64,000 nucleotides of DNA from Cutaneotrichosporon cavernicola. Lineage: Eukaryota; Basidiomycota; Tremellomycetes; Trichosporonales; Trichosporonaceae. Numbering within the stretch: the stretch's first letter is position 1; each line of letters opens with the position of its first letter. The position numbers and the translations under genes were made by a program. Location of the stretch: contig NC_083399.1 in NCBI RefSeq assembly GCF_030864355.1, forward strand, positions 186,001 through 250,000. The letters run 5' to 3'. Shown here in pieces: positions 1 to 10,479 of this stretch. Under the pieces are notes generated by a model. It did not search any database. It was not told the DNA's origin and worked only from the letters and a program-made list of their open reading frames with translations.

Positions 1-1724
1 GGGTGGCAGCCGCTCCGAACAAAGCGCATCTCGTTGCCGTATGACCGCGCATCAAGCATGAGATTGACTGGAGGACCGACGGAATGGACGTAGGGCTTGG
101 GGATCCCAAGCGCAGAGTACTGGTTGATGGGGTCCTTGCGATAGGTTGCTGCGTCGAGGACCTCGCAGCGGTACTCTCCAAGGAAGGAGCCGGCTGAGAG
201 CCCGTCTGTGACGAAGACACCGTAAATCGTAGGGCGAGCGTAGATGTTCTGACTGGGTTCGATGTACTTGAGAGGTAAGTAGCAGCTCGCACTTCCAGGG
301 TCGTCCACTGGTCGCAGGTATGTCGGCGCCGCAAGGCTCTCGAGGTCCGCGCCAATGAGGTACACAGGAGGCAATGGAGGCGCAAGGACGTTGAAGTCGG
401 CGCCGTCCACCCCAATGTCTGGCGACTGCCTCATGTCACCCGTCTCCGTTGGGGACGGTAACCCAGACTCGTGATATGAAGGCTTGCTCAGGCGTGGCTC
501 CTCGTCCCCATCCACCCATTCTTGCCGCAGCTTGGCAATAGCGCGACTGGCCCGGATGCCTCGGACAAGGTTCTCCTTGAGAGGTGTGTACTCTAGCTCC
601 CAAGGCTGAACGCGAAAGTAGTCGTCCTCGTCGCCATCTCTCCCCGGCTGTGCAGAGTCCTTGGAGCGTGGCTTGGTAGGGTTGGGCTTGCGCCTTGGCT
701 TTGCTGGTGGCGCCATCGGATCTCGAGAGTCGTCTGTCGCTTCGCCAGCAGCCTCCGGCTTACTGCTACCGCTTTCGACGCGCGGTCGCTTCGCCTTTGG
801 CCGTTTCTTGTTGGGCTCAGCAGGTTCGCCTTGGGGAACGATCCGTCCTCGTGTGCGGAGCTGCAGCTCTCTTGCAGCACCGGCGTCGAAAGGACGGGGA
901 TCACACTTCTCGCAGTAGTACACCTCGGGAAGGTTGTTGCCGTTGGGATATCCAAAACACTTGGCGTGCTGCCAGGCGTAACACCCTTCGCACTGGACAG
1001 TGAAGCCGTCGTCGTCCTCGATACCGCAGATGCAACGAATGCGCGCGTTGTCCTCACCCATGTGATGGGCTGGGGTCGCGCCAGGCTCAGTTGACGAGTG
1101 CCGAGAAGGACCGGCTACGGCATTGTTGCTGCTCGTCTTCCGTTTCCTCTTCGGTTTGGTAGCATTTGTGCTCGTCGAGGTTTCTGGACTGGGTGCAGCG
1201 GGCGTTGGGAGGCCGATAGGGGAGGATGGAACAAGGGATGGTGGTGGTGGGGGTTCACGGGGGAGCGTGGCAGGGGAATCGTGGGGAGGGGTGTGGGGGT
1301 AGAGCGCTTCTTCCTTCAAGGCCGGAGGTGGCAGAGGCTCATGGACAGCGGAGAAGTTGAGCAGCAACGCTGCTGCCTCCTCTGACGGTGCTGAGCCAGG
1401 TGGTGATCGCCGGGGTCGTACAGTGGGTGGGGTTGAGTAAGAGTCTTCCCTCTCACTGTCGATCGTGTCTCTTGCGGACGACACTTCGCCGTACGCTCGA
1501 GCCACTGGGCCGTTGAGTGCGGGAGAAGGCTCGCCTCGAGCGGCAGACGTTCCTCCCACACGCTCCAACGGCGCCATCTCTATGCCATGACTGACATGGC
1601 CCAGTTCAGATACCATGGGATTGGCGTGTTGCTTGATTACAGAATCGGCAATTGGTGCTGGCGGTGGCGGCAGACGACCCGTTCCACCATCTGGGACCAT
1701 GACGAGGACGTCGCCGCGGTTCAT
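1..1724 (-). CDS. SET3: SET3-like PHD finger and SET domain protein (C-terminus cut by window edge)
   Basis: Open reading frame without a visible intron from the ATG at 1724 to the left edge. An in-frame TGA lies directly upstream of that ATG, which fixes the start. The first ~200 residues are Pro/Ser-rich low-complexity sequence ending in a basic KPKRKRK stretch. A C4HC3 PHD finger follows (IRCICGIEDDDG, CEGCYAWQHAKC, YYCEKC; about 1050-900 in the window). After a Lys/Pro-rich linker, a SET domain begins near 340-1, with GVFVTDGLSAGSFLGEY and NEMRFVRSGCHP at the edge. The PHD-then-SET order and the N-M-R-F-x-R-S-C-x-P motif match the Set3/MLL5 family, scaffold of the Set3C histone deacetylase complex, which reads H3K4 methylation and usually lacks methyltransferase activity. 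The catalytic end is outside the window, so activity cannot be judged. Confidence 0.82.
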   Translation of the reverse strand, partial: MNRGDVLVMVPDGGTGRLPPPPAPIADSVIKQHANPMVSELGHVSHGIEMAPLERVGGTSAARGEPSPALNGPVARAYGEVSSARDTIDSEREDSYSTPPTVRPRRSPPGSAPSEEAAALLLNFSAVHEPLPPPALKEEALYPHTPPHDSPATLPREPPPPPSLVPSSPIGLPTPAAPSPETSTSTNATKPKRKRKTSSNNAVAGPSRHSSTEPGATPAHHMGEDNARIRCICGIEDDDGFTVQCEGCYAWQHAKCFGYPNGNNLPEVYYCEKCDPRPFDAGAARELQLRTRGRIVPQGEPAEPNKKRPKAKRPRVESGSSKPEAAGEATDDSRDPMAPPAKPRRKPNPTKPRSKDSAQPGRDGDEDDYFRVQPWELEYTPLKENLVRGIRASRAIAKLRQEWVDGDEEPRLSKPSYHESGLPSPTETGDMRQSPDIGVDGADFNVLAPPLPPVYLIGADLESLAAPTYLRPVDDPGSASCYLPLKYIEPSQNIYARPTIYGVFVTDGLSAGSFLGEYRCEVLDAATYRKDPINQYSALGIPKPYVHSVGPPVNLMLDARSYGNEMRFVRSGCH

Positions 1725-3842
1725 TCAACAACACCACAGTGGGCGTCCACACGTCGGTCTAGTGGAGTCGAGGATTAGTAAGCGGTCGTACACCCTCGAC
1801 AAGGCGCCCAATGGTCGGGTGAGGGTGCGAGGAAGGGTCGATGAAAAATGGATGAGAGACGAATGGGGAATGGGAGACCGCGTCGACCGCTGGCTGTGAA
1901 CAGTTGACGGTCAGATTGCCTACGTGTCGAGGCTGAGTGACGAGTCGATGGGATAGGGTGAGAGGGCGGTGTTGAGTGGGCCGCAGATCACACAATGGAC
2001 AGCAAGGGGAAAGGATGGGCTGGGATGGAGGAGAGTCGACGGCGACCACACGACGAGTTTGACCACTTAAGGAGACTCGTTCACCGTCAATGTGAGGCAG
2101 ATAGATCAACAGCAAGCGTGTGGATTGCGTGCCAGATGGAATATGTGGGAATGTGAATAGGTCGTGGAAGGCGGGAAGTCGGGACAGGCGTCGCGCAGAG
2201 GCGTGAGGAGGATTATAGGCAGGAGCGGGCGCGGAGCGATGGCGACATGAGAGGAATGGGAGGAGGGGGATACCGCTGATGGATGATGGCGCGGGGTTTT
2301 TGATGGCGATGGCGACGCGGCTTGTTGAGCATCAAGTGGTCGAGTTGTTGTCGACGATATTGAGGGCCCAGCAGTGGTTTGTGTGTGTATGGATACGAGG
2401 AGATGGAGTAAAGGGATAGTGGGTGAAGTTGAGAGTGAGGGATGTTGACCAACCTAGGTAGAGCAACCGCGACGTTGAACCTTCAAGGGAAATTGGTCGA
2501 AAGGGAAAAACCCTCTGGCAGAGCTGCAAGAGCTGGCAGGGCTGGCCCAGCTGGCAGCTCGAACAGCGGACGCAGAATTCGCGGACTAAAACTGCCTTCC
2601 TTCCCCGCCTAAGGCGCCCCCACCCCTCGACAACCACCTCACGCCACCCACCAAACAGCCCAAACAGCTCACCCTTGGATATCTCGATGCATCGCTAGCC
2701 TTGCGACTGCCAACATCCTTGACTCACACACTTCCATGAAGGTCATGCCTTCGTCGAGGGAGCTGGCTCATCCGCTTGATGTCTGTTGGGTGAGATGGGG
2801 GGGTTGAAAAGTCGGGTGGTTGTATGGACCCGACAGTGAGGCAAAGCAGAGGATGCAGACAGTGGCAGAGTGGGTGGATGGTCCTGTTGCTCGAATCGCA
2901 AAATGAGCCACAGGCTGACTAGGTTGGCTTGGCTGGCTATGCTGGGGGATGGAATGGTGAATGATGCAAGGTTGACAGAGGGTGTGGCAATTTCATGACA
3001 AAGATCCACAACGACACTCGGGCCCTTGAGCCCTTGCCCGCTTACCCTCTTTTGCTCCCTCTTGCCTTCTTTGGCCCTAAGAGAGCACGCATATTTGTAT
3101 ATGTCAAACACTTAAACGGGCAGAGGGTGCGAATGTGAGCACTGTGAGATGACAGCATATGACAGAGGATGCGAGAGGATCGAGTGTAAGGGAAAAACGA
3201 ATCAAGTCTGTGACTGGCATTATCCAAAGCACAGTAGCAGAGGACTTTAGTTCAGTTGGGACAGGGTAAAGGGACGAGGGACCAAGGGAGTAAGGGGAAG
3301 GCACACCAAAGATGGATACCCACATGACCCCAAGGCAGAATCGAACTCATGACGACTCAACAAACCCAATTATCCAATCATATTTCAAATTCAATTTCCT
3401 CTTTTGCAAATTGACGGAAATCGCTTTGCCACCCAAACGTAGGAGGTCAAGATAAACAATTCACATGGAGCCCACGTGAAATTTAGGCGTCCCATGATCA
3501 AGGCATGCCAAAGAAGCGTCAAAGGCGCCCTTACGGATCGTCACTACAGACCGCGATTTATCCAAGTACGAATTCAATCAAGCAGGCTCGACAACATCAA
3601 TCCATCTCATACCACACCCACTCTCGTCTCCCCCCCGCCAACCTCTTCTCTTCGTGCCGAACCATAGGCATCGAGACTAGAGGATACATTGTTCACCCCG
3701 CAGGAGGCAGGGAACGCCCTCTTTCTCGTTAAAACGGGGCCGCTGCCCAACGCCAGACGCCGCCTTCGACCGCGACTGGTATACCCCTCACGCTTCTCAC
3801 TCGTCTTCTCTCGCCTAATCTCTAGGGTTCTATCCCTTCGTC
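1725..3842. other. Long divergent intergenic region between SET3-like gene and BRR2
   Basis: About 2.1 kb separating two outward-facing genes. Only short, low-quality reading frames are present, none resembling a known family. It should hold both promoters and 5' leaders. A pyrimidine-rich stretch just before 3843 fits the BRR2 leader. No RNA gene could be supported. Confidence 0.6.
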
Positions 3843-6800
3843 ATGTCAGGCCCAAAGAGGGGAAAGGACCTGTCCCAGTTCAACTATGGCGCGATCAGTA
3901 GTCTCGTCGTCAACCAGGGTGAGTCACTTTATGTTTACATGTCGATTGAGCGACGCTTACGCGCAGACCGCTCGGTCATTCGCAGCGACGAGCCTACTGG
4001 CCAGCCCGAGTCGCTGGTCGGTCGCATCAATGTCAAGGACATGGGCTCGCGCGTGACGCGCGAGGCTCCCAAGGACATTGAGAAGAAGAAGAAGAAGGCC
4101 GCGCGCTCGCAGGCTGAGGAAATTGAGCGGCAAATTCGGCGGCAGCAGGAGGTCTCGACTGCGCGGTTCGGTGCCGCCGACGTTCTGGCGTCTGTGGCTG
4201 AAATGGAAGGCCTGCGGTACAAGCCGCGCACCGCCGAGACGAGCGAGGTGTACGAACTGATCCTCGGGTTGGTGCACCGTCAGCTCGGCGACCAGACGCA
4301 GGAGGTCGTGCGCTCGGCGACAGACACCATCCTCGAGACGCTCAAGGACGATAACATGAAGGAGTTCGACAAGCGCAAGGAGGTAGAGTCCGTGACCTCC
4401 GCGCTCGACGAGGACTCCTGGCAGCAGCTCGTCAACCTGAGCAAGAAGATCTCGGATTACGCTGAGGAGGACGAGCAGAGTGCAGAGGGCGATGACCGCG
4501 AGCGCGCTGTCGACAACGAGGGCGTGGCTGTGCTTTTCGAGGACGACGACTCGGACGGCGACCAGGACTTTGAGATCAAAGACCGCGCGTCAGACGACGA
4601 GGACGACGATGATGAGGACGAGGAAGTCAAGGAGCAGGAAGACGAGGGTGCGGATGGGGATGAGCCCATGGACGACGACGACGACGACGACGCACTCGTG
4701 CTCGGACGAGAGAGCAGCAAGAAGAAGGGCAAAGCCGATGACAAGTTGTCTCCTCACGACGTCGATGGCTTCTGGCTTCAGCGCCAGATCGGTGCAGCGT
4801 ATTCCGACCCTGTGCAAGCTGCCGACTTGACACAACAGGCCCTCGACCAGCTGAGCACCGAGTCGGACTTGCGTGATCTTGAGAACAACCTCGCCGAGCT
4901 GTTCGGCTACGAGAACTTCGACCTCGTCGCCAAGCTGACGAAGAACCGCGACGTCATCGTTTGGTGCACCAAGCTCGCACGTTCGAGCGACGACGAGCGC
5001 CAGGACATTGAGGTGGCGATGCGCGAGAAGGGCGTCGCGTGGATCCTGCGTGAGCTCCGTGGCGGTCGCAAAACCGATGACGCTGCTTTGCAGCCGATTG
5101 CCGTCCCCAACAAGGCGACTCTTGCCCCCGGCTCTGTCGCACAGCCTCAGCGCGTCATTGACATCGACTCGCTCATCTTCTCGGAGGGCGGCCACCTCAT
5201 GTCCCGCAAGAAGGTTAAGCTTCCGCACGGCTCGTTCAAGCGTCAGTTCAAGGGCTACGAGGAGATCCACGTGCCCGAGCCGAAGCGGCGCGAGGTTGTC
5301 GCCGGTGAGCTCGTGTCCGTTAACGCCATGCCGAACTGGACGCAGCCGGTGTGGGAGAGTGTCAACGCCACCAAGCTCAACACCATTCAGAGCAAGGTGT
5401 TCCCGATTGCTTTCGAGACCGACGAGGCCATGCTCATCTGTGCTCCGACGGGTGCCGGTAAGACCAACTGCGCTGCGCTCGCCATGTTGCGCACGATCCA
5501 CAATGCGCGTGACCCCGAGACCGGCGTCATCAACCGCGACGCGTTCAAGATCATCTACGTGTCGCCCATGAAGGCGCTGGTGCAGGAGCAGGTTACAGCG
5601 TTCAGCAAACGCTTCGCCGCCCTCGACATCAAGGTCGCCGAGTTGACTGGTGACTCGCAGCTCACCAAGCAACAGATTGCCGAGACCCAGATCATTGTCA
5701 CGACCCCCGAGAAATGGGACGTCATCACGCGCAAGGCTACCGACGCATCCTACACCAACCTCGTGCGCCTGATTATCGTTGACGAGATCCATCTGCTCCA
5801 CGACGACCGTGGGCCTGTCCTCGAGTCTATTCTCTCCCGTACGATCCGCAAGATGGACCAAACCCACGACGCAGTCCGTGTCGTCGGTCTGTCCGCCACG
5901 CTCCCGAACTACAAGGACGTGGCAGCCTTCCTCCGTGTCGACGTCAAGAAAGGCCTCTTCTACTTTGACGCCCCTTACCGCCCTGTCGGTCTCAAGCAGC
6001 AATTCATCGGCGTGACGGAGAAAAAGGCCATCAAGCGTTTGCAGACCATCAACGAGGTGTGCTACGAGAAGGTGCTTAACCAGGCTGGCAAGTCGCAGAC
6101 GCTCGTCTTTGTCCACTCGCGCAAGGAGACGGCCAAGACGGCCAAGTTCCTCCGCGATATGGCCATGGAGAAGGAAACGCTCTCGCAGTTCATCAACCCC
6201 GAGGGAGCGTCGCGCGAAGTGCTCATCCATGAGGCCAACGAGGCCAGGGACCTCAACCTCAAAGACATTTTGCCTTTCGGCTTCGGCATTCATCACGCTG
6301 GTATGACCCGCGAGGACCGTACCACCGTCGAGGACCTCTTCATGGACGGCCACATCCAGGTGCTCGTGTGTACCGCCACGCTCGCGTGGGGTGTCAACCT
6401 TCCGGCGCACACTGTCATCATCAAGGGCACTCAGGTATACAACCCCGAGAAGGGCCGCTGGTCCGAGCTGTCTCCGCAGGATGTACTGCAGATGCTTGGT
6501 CGTGCCGGTCGCCCCCAGTTCGACACCTACGGCGAGGGCATCATCATCACCAACCATGGCGAACTGCAGTACTACACGTCGCTCATGAACCAGCAGCTGC
6601 CGATCGAGTCGCAGTTCGTCTCGCGCATGGTCGACAACCTCAACGCCGAGATTGTACTCGGTTCTGTGCGCAACCGCGACGAGGGTGTTCAGTGGCTCGG
6701 TTACACTTATCTCTACGTGCGCATGCTTGGCTCGCCTGCTCTGTACAACGTCGGCGCCGACTATCTTGAGGGCGACGACGCACTTGTCCAGAAGCGCGCG

Positions 6801-9800
6801 GATCTCATTCACTCGGCGGCTGTCCTTCTTGAGAAGGGTGGTCTTATCAATTATAACCGCGCGACCGGCGTGTTCCAGAGCACCGACCTTGGCCGCATCG
6901 CCTCGCATTACTATGTTGCTTATACCTCGATGGCCACGTACAACAAACACTTGAAAGCCAACCTTGGCCTCATCGACTTGTTCCGCGTGTTCGCGCTGTC
7001 AAACGAGTTCAAGCTCATCCCGGTACGCCAGGAGGAGAAGCTCGAGCTCGCCAAGCTCATCGAGCGTGTGCCCATCCCAGTCAAGGAGAGCGTTGATGAG
7101 CCGGTCGCCAAGATCAATGTCCTCCTCCAGGCGTATATCTCCAACCTGAAACTCACAGGTTTTGATGTTGTCACGGACATGGTTTTCGTCCAGCAGAGCG
7201 CTGGCCGTATCATCCGCGCTATGTTCGAGATCTGCCTGAAGAAGGGCTGGGCACAGCCAACACACCTGCTCCTCGACATGTGCAAGATGGTCGAGCGGAG
7301 GATGTGGAAATCGATGACTCCTCTGCGACAGTTCCCGCGCATTCGCCCTGAGATCGTGCAGAAGGTCGAGCGCAAGGAGTTCCCATGGTACCGCTACTTC
7401 GACCTCGACGCAGCAGAGCTTGGCGAGCTGGTCGGCATGCCCAAGAGTGGTCAGCTGATCAAGTCTTATGTCGACAAGTTCCCTCGCCTCGACCTCCAGG
7501 CTCACGTGCTGCCCCTGACCCGGTCGCTGCTCAAGATTAACGTCACCATCACCCCCGATTTCCAGTGGGACCACGACATCCACGGCCACACGCAGCTCTT
7601 TTGGCTGCTGGTCGAGGACGTTGATGGTGAGCGCATCCTCTTCCACGACTCGTTTGTGCTGCGCGAGCGCTTCGCCGAGGACGAGCACTACGTGACTATC
7701 ACCGTGCCCATCTCGGACCCCGTCCCGCCAAACTACTACATTTCGGTCATCTCAGACCGGTGGTTGCAGGCAGAGACGCGTCTACCCGTCTCGTTCGCTC
7801 ATCTCATCCGGCCCGAGCCCTTCCCACCACACACTCCGCTTCTGGACCTCCAGCCGCTTCCTGTGTCCAAGCTCAACAACCGGACATTCGAGTCGTTGTA
7901 CCCGTTCGACGAGTTCAACAAGATCCAGACACAGGTCTTCCCTGCGCTGTTCACGACCGACGACAACGTGCTCATTGGCGCACCAACAGGCTCGGGCAAG
8001 ACGATCTGCGCGGAGTTCGCGCTCATGCGGCTGTGGATGAAGAAGGATCCTCCGCGCGCTGTGTGCATCCTGCCGTATCAGGAGATGGTGGACATGCGTG
8101 TGGCAGAGTGGAAGGCCAAGTTTAACGGGCTTGAGAAGGAGGTCGTTGCCCTGACGGGCGAGTCCACCGCCGACCTTGCCCTTCTTCGCAAGGCTGACGT
8201 CGTCGTGTGCACGCCTTCGCAGTGGGATGTGCTCTCGCGCCGCTGGAAGACGCGCAAGGACGTCCAGTCGATCGGCCTGCTCATCGCGGACGATCTTCAT
8301 CTCATCGGCGGTGACGTTGGGTCCACATATGAGGTCATCGTCTCGCGCACTCGCTACGTGACGCAGCAGACCGAGAATGCCACACGTATCGTCGGACTCG
8401 CCGTCTCGCTTTCGAACGCTCGTGACCTCGGAGACTGGATGGGCGTGTCGAACCAGAATGTGTTCAACTTCTCTCCTTCGGCCCGTCCCCTGCCACTTGA
8501 AGTGCACATCCAGAGCTTCAACGTGCCGCACTTCCCATCGCTCATGCTGGCCATGGCCAAGCCCGCGTACCTCGCCATGGTCGAGAACGCCAAGGGTCGG
8601 CCAACGATTTGCTTCGTCGCGTCAAGGAAACAGACCAAGCTCACGGCCAACGACATTCTCACATATGTGCTCGCAGATGAGGACGAGGAGCGATTCCTCA
8701 ACGTCGACCGCGTGGACCTCGAGCCGCACCTGGAGCGTCTGGACGACGAGGATCTGAAGGAGACGCTGCGGTATGGTATTGGCTTCTACCACGAGGCGCT
8801 GTCCAAGCGTGACCAGAAGATTGTCACTGCGCTCTTCGAGTCGGGGGCGATCAAGGTTCTCGTCGCATCCAAGGACACGGCCTGGTCGTTCCCAGTTGCC
8901 AGCTACATGGTCATCATCATGGGCGTGCAATACTTTGACGGCCAGGAGCACCGCTATGTCGACTACGCGATTGCCGACGTCCTCCAGATGATGGGCAGAG
9001 CGTGCCGGCCAAGCATCGACTCGTCGTCGCGCTGCGTTCTCATGTGCCAGCAGACTCGCAAGGACTTCTTCAAGAAGTTCATCACAGAGGCCCTACCGGC
9101 CGAGTCGAGTCTGCCGACGTTCTTGCATGACCACTTCAACGCCGAGGTCGTCGCGCGCACCATCGAGAACAAGCAGGAGGCCGTCGACTGGTGCACGTGG
9201 ACGTGGTTCTACCGCCGCCTGTCGCACAACCCAGGCTTCTACAACTTGCAGGGCACGACGCCGACGCACGTTGCTGAATACCTTTCCGAGCTGGTCGAGA
9301 GCACAGTCAGCGACCTCGAGCAAAGCGAGTGCATCATTGTGCAGGATGACATGGACCTCTTGCCGAACAACCTTGGCATGATCGCGTCGTTCTACTACAT
9401 CTCGTACGTCACGGTCGAGACGTTCTCGGCGTCGATCAAGGAGACGACAAAGCTCAAGGGTCTGCTCGAGATTGTCTCGTCGGCACACGAGTTTGAGAGC
9501 ATTCCCATCCGGCACCACGAGGACTCGTTACTCGAGCGCATCTACGACCGTGTGCCCGTCAAGGTTGCCAAGCCCGACTTCCACTCGCCATACTTCAAGG
9601 CGTACCTGCTGCTCCAGGCGCACTTCAGTCGGATGCACCTTCCTGCCGACCTTACGATTGATCAGGCGTCGATTCTCGGCAAGGTCACCGGTTTGCTGAG
9701 CGCTTGCGTCGACGTCATGTCATCCAAGTCGTTCCTCAACTGCCTGGGAGCCATGGACCTGTCGCAGATGTGTGTGCAGGGCATCTGGGACCGCGACTCT

Positions 9801-10373
9801 CCTCTCAAGCAGGTGCCGTACTTTGACGCGGACGTACTTGCGCGCTTCAAGAAGGCGGACCACGACTCGGTGTACGACATTATGGAGCTTGAGGACGACG
9901 AGCGCAACGAGCTACTGCAGATGGACGACCGCAAGCTTGCACGTGTCGCCAAGTTTGTCAACGCGTACCCGAATATCGAAGTGTCGTACGAGGTTGAGGA
10001 CCAGGATGAGCTGGACAGCTCGACGCCCATTACGCTAGCTGTCACGCTGGACCGCGAGGCGGACGAGGAGAACCCCGACGACATGCTCGCGGACGCGCCA
10101 CACTTCCCGCACCGCAAGATGGTGCAGTGGTGGCTGGTTGTTGGCGACCACAAGACTAAGTCGCTGTACGCGATCAAGAAGGTCACTGTCAAGGCACGCC
10201 TCGAGGCCAAGCTCGAGTTCAACTTGCCTGCAGGCGAACACGACCTCAAGCTGTACCTCATCTGTGACTCGTACGCGGGTGCCGACCAAGACTTTGATCT
10301 CGAGACGCTCAAGGTTGTCGAGGGTGACAGCGACGATGACGACGACAGCGACGACGCGATGGACGAGGACTGA
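3843..10373 (+). CDS. BRR2: Pre-mRNA-splicing helicase BRR2 (U5 snRNP, Ski2-like)
   Basis: The reading frame is 2176 codons, but 3919-3966 is an in-frame 48-nt intron (GTGAGT..GCGCAG). Splicing joins VVNQ to DRSVIRSD and gives about 2160 residues, the usual Brr2 length. An acidic Asp/Glu tract (~200-280) precedes two full helicase cassettes, each followed by a Sec63-type module. Cassette 1 has CAPTGAGKT (~517), VDEIHLLHDD (~630) and VGLSATLPNY. Cassette 2 has GAPTGSGKT (~1362), ADDLHLIGG (~1466) and GLAVSLSN, so its DExH box is DDLH and motif III is degenerate, as is typical for the inactive second cassette. The protein ends in an acidic tail. Brr2 unwinds U4/U6 during spliceosome activation. 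The 3' end converges on the amino-acid permease with about 100 bp between stops. Confidence 0.97.
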   Translation: MSGPKRGKDLSQFNYGAISSLVVNQGESLYVYMSIERRLRADRSVIRSDEPTGQPESLVGRINVKDMGSRVTREAPKDIEKKKKKAARSQAEEIERQIRRQQEVSTARFGAADVLASVAEMEGLRYKPRTAETSEVYELILGLVHRQLGDQTQEVVRSATDTILETLKDDNMKEFDKRKEVESVTSALDEDSWQQLVNLSKKISDYAEEDEQSAEGDDRERAVDNEGVAVLFEDDDSDGDQDFEIKDRASDDEDDDDEDEEVKEQEDEGADGDEPMDDDDDDDALVLGRESSKKKGKADDKLSPHDVDGFWLQRQIGAAYSDPVQAADLTQQALDQLSTESDLRDLENNLAELFGYENFDLVAKLTKNRDVIVWCTKLARSSDDERQDIEVAMREKGVAWILRELRGGRKTDDAALQPIAVPNKATLAPGSVAQPQRVIDIDSLIFSEGGHLMSRKKVKLPHGSFKRQFKGYEEIHVPEPKRREVVAGELVSVNAMPNWTQPVWESVNATKLNTIQSKVFPIAFETDEAMLICAPTGAGKTNCAALAMLRTIHNARDPETGVINRDAFKIIYVSPMKALVQEQVTAFSKRFAALDIKVAELTGDSQLTKQQIAETQIIVTTPEKWDVITRKATDASYTNLVRLIIVDEIHLLHDDRGPVLESILSRTIRKMDQTHDAVRVVGLSATLPNYKDVAAFLRVDVKKGLFYFDAPYRPVGLKQQFIGVTEKKAIKRLQTINEVCYEKVLNQAGKSQTLVFVHSRKETAKTAKFLRDMAMEKETLSQFINPEGASREVLIHEANEARDLNLKDILPFGFGIHHAGMTREDRTTVEDLFMDGHIQVLVCTATLAWGVNLPAHTVIIKGTQVYNPEKGRWSELSPQDVLQMLGRAGRPQFDTYGEGIIITNHGELQYYTSLMNQQLPIESQFVSRMVDNLNAEIVLGSVRNRDEGVQWLGYTYLYVRMLGSPALYNVGADYLEGDDALVQKRADLIHSAAVLLEKGGLINYNRATGVFQSTDLGRIASHYYVAYTSMATYNKHLKANLGLIDLFRVFALSNEFKLIPVRQEEKLELAKLIERVPIPVKESVDEPVAKINVLLQAYISNLKLTGFDVVTDMVFVQQSAGRIIRAMFEICLKKGWAQPTHLLLDMCKMVERRMWKSMTPLRQFPRIRPEIVQKVERKEFPWYRYFDLDAAELGELVGMPKSGQLIKSYVDKFPRLDLQAHVLPLTRSLLKINVTITPDFQWDHDIHGHTQLFWLLVEDVDGERILFHDSFVLRERFAEDEHYVTITVPISDPVPPNYYISVISDRWLQAETRLPVSFAHLIRPEPFPPHTPLLDLQPLPVSKLNNRTFESLYPFDEFNKIQTQVFPALFTTDDNVLIGAPTGSGKTICAEFALMRLWMKKDPPRAVCILPYQEMVDMRVAEWKAKFNGLEKEVVALTGESTADLALLRKADVVVCTPSQWDVLSRRWKTRKDVQSIGLLIADDLHLIGGDVGSTYEVIVSRTRYVTQQTENATRIVGLAVSLSNARDLGDWMGVSNQNVFNFSPSARPLPLEVHIQSFNVPHFPSLMLAMAKPAYLAMVENAKGRPTICFVASRKQTKLTANDILTYVLADEDEERFLNVDRVDLEPHLERLDDEDLKETLRYGIGFYHEALSKRDQKIVTALFESGAIKVLVASKDTAWSFPVASYMVIIMGVQYFDGQEHRYVDYAIADVLQMMGRACRPSIDSSSRCVLMCQQTRKDFFKKFITEALPAESSLPTFLHDHFNAEVVARTIENKQEAVDWCTWTWFYRRLSHNPGFYNLQGTTPTHVAEYLSELVESTVSDLEQSECIIVQDDMDLLPNNLGMIASFYYISYVTVETFSASIKETTKLKGLLEIVSSAHEFESIPIRHHEDSLLERIYDRVPVKVAKPDFHSPYFKAYLLLQAHFSRMHLPADLTIDQASILGKVTGLLSACVDVMSSKSFLNCLGAMDLSQMCVQGIWDRDSPLKQVPYFDADVLARFKKADHDSVYDIMELEDDERNELLQMDDRKLARVAKFVNAYPNIEVSYEVEDQDELDSSTPITLAVTLDREADEENPDDMLADAPHFPHRKMVQWWLVVGDHKTKSLYAIKKVTVKARLEAKLEFNLPAGEHDLKLYLICDSYAGADQDFDLETLKVVEGDSDDDDDSDDAMDED

Positions 10374-10479
10374 GACTAGATTAGGGATGTTAGTAGTATC
10401 ACTTAGAATGCAGCATTAGCACTTGGAGCCACATTCAGGCACACATGACTGGATGCATGAGGTGGGTGGGTGGCTATGG

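Noticed and set aside
3338..3348. B-box-like GAGTTCGATTC on the minus strand, suggesting a tRNA
   Set aside because: Only two of five T-stem pairs form, and no A box, D arm or acceptor partner is present at the right distance.
4590..6950. A 786-codon open frame on the minus strand
   Set aside because: It lies entirely antisense to BRR2. The strong third-position GC bias of BRR2 opens this frame; its sequence has no domain logic.
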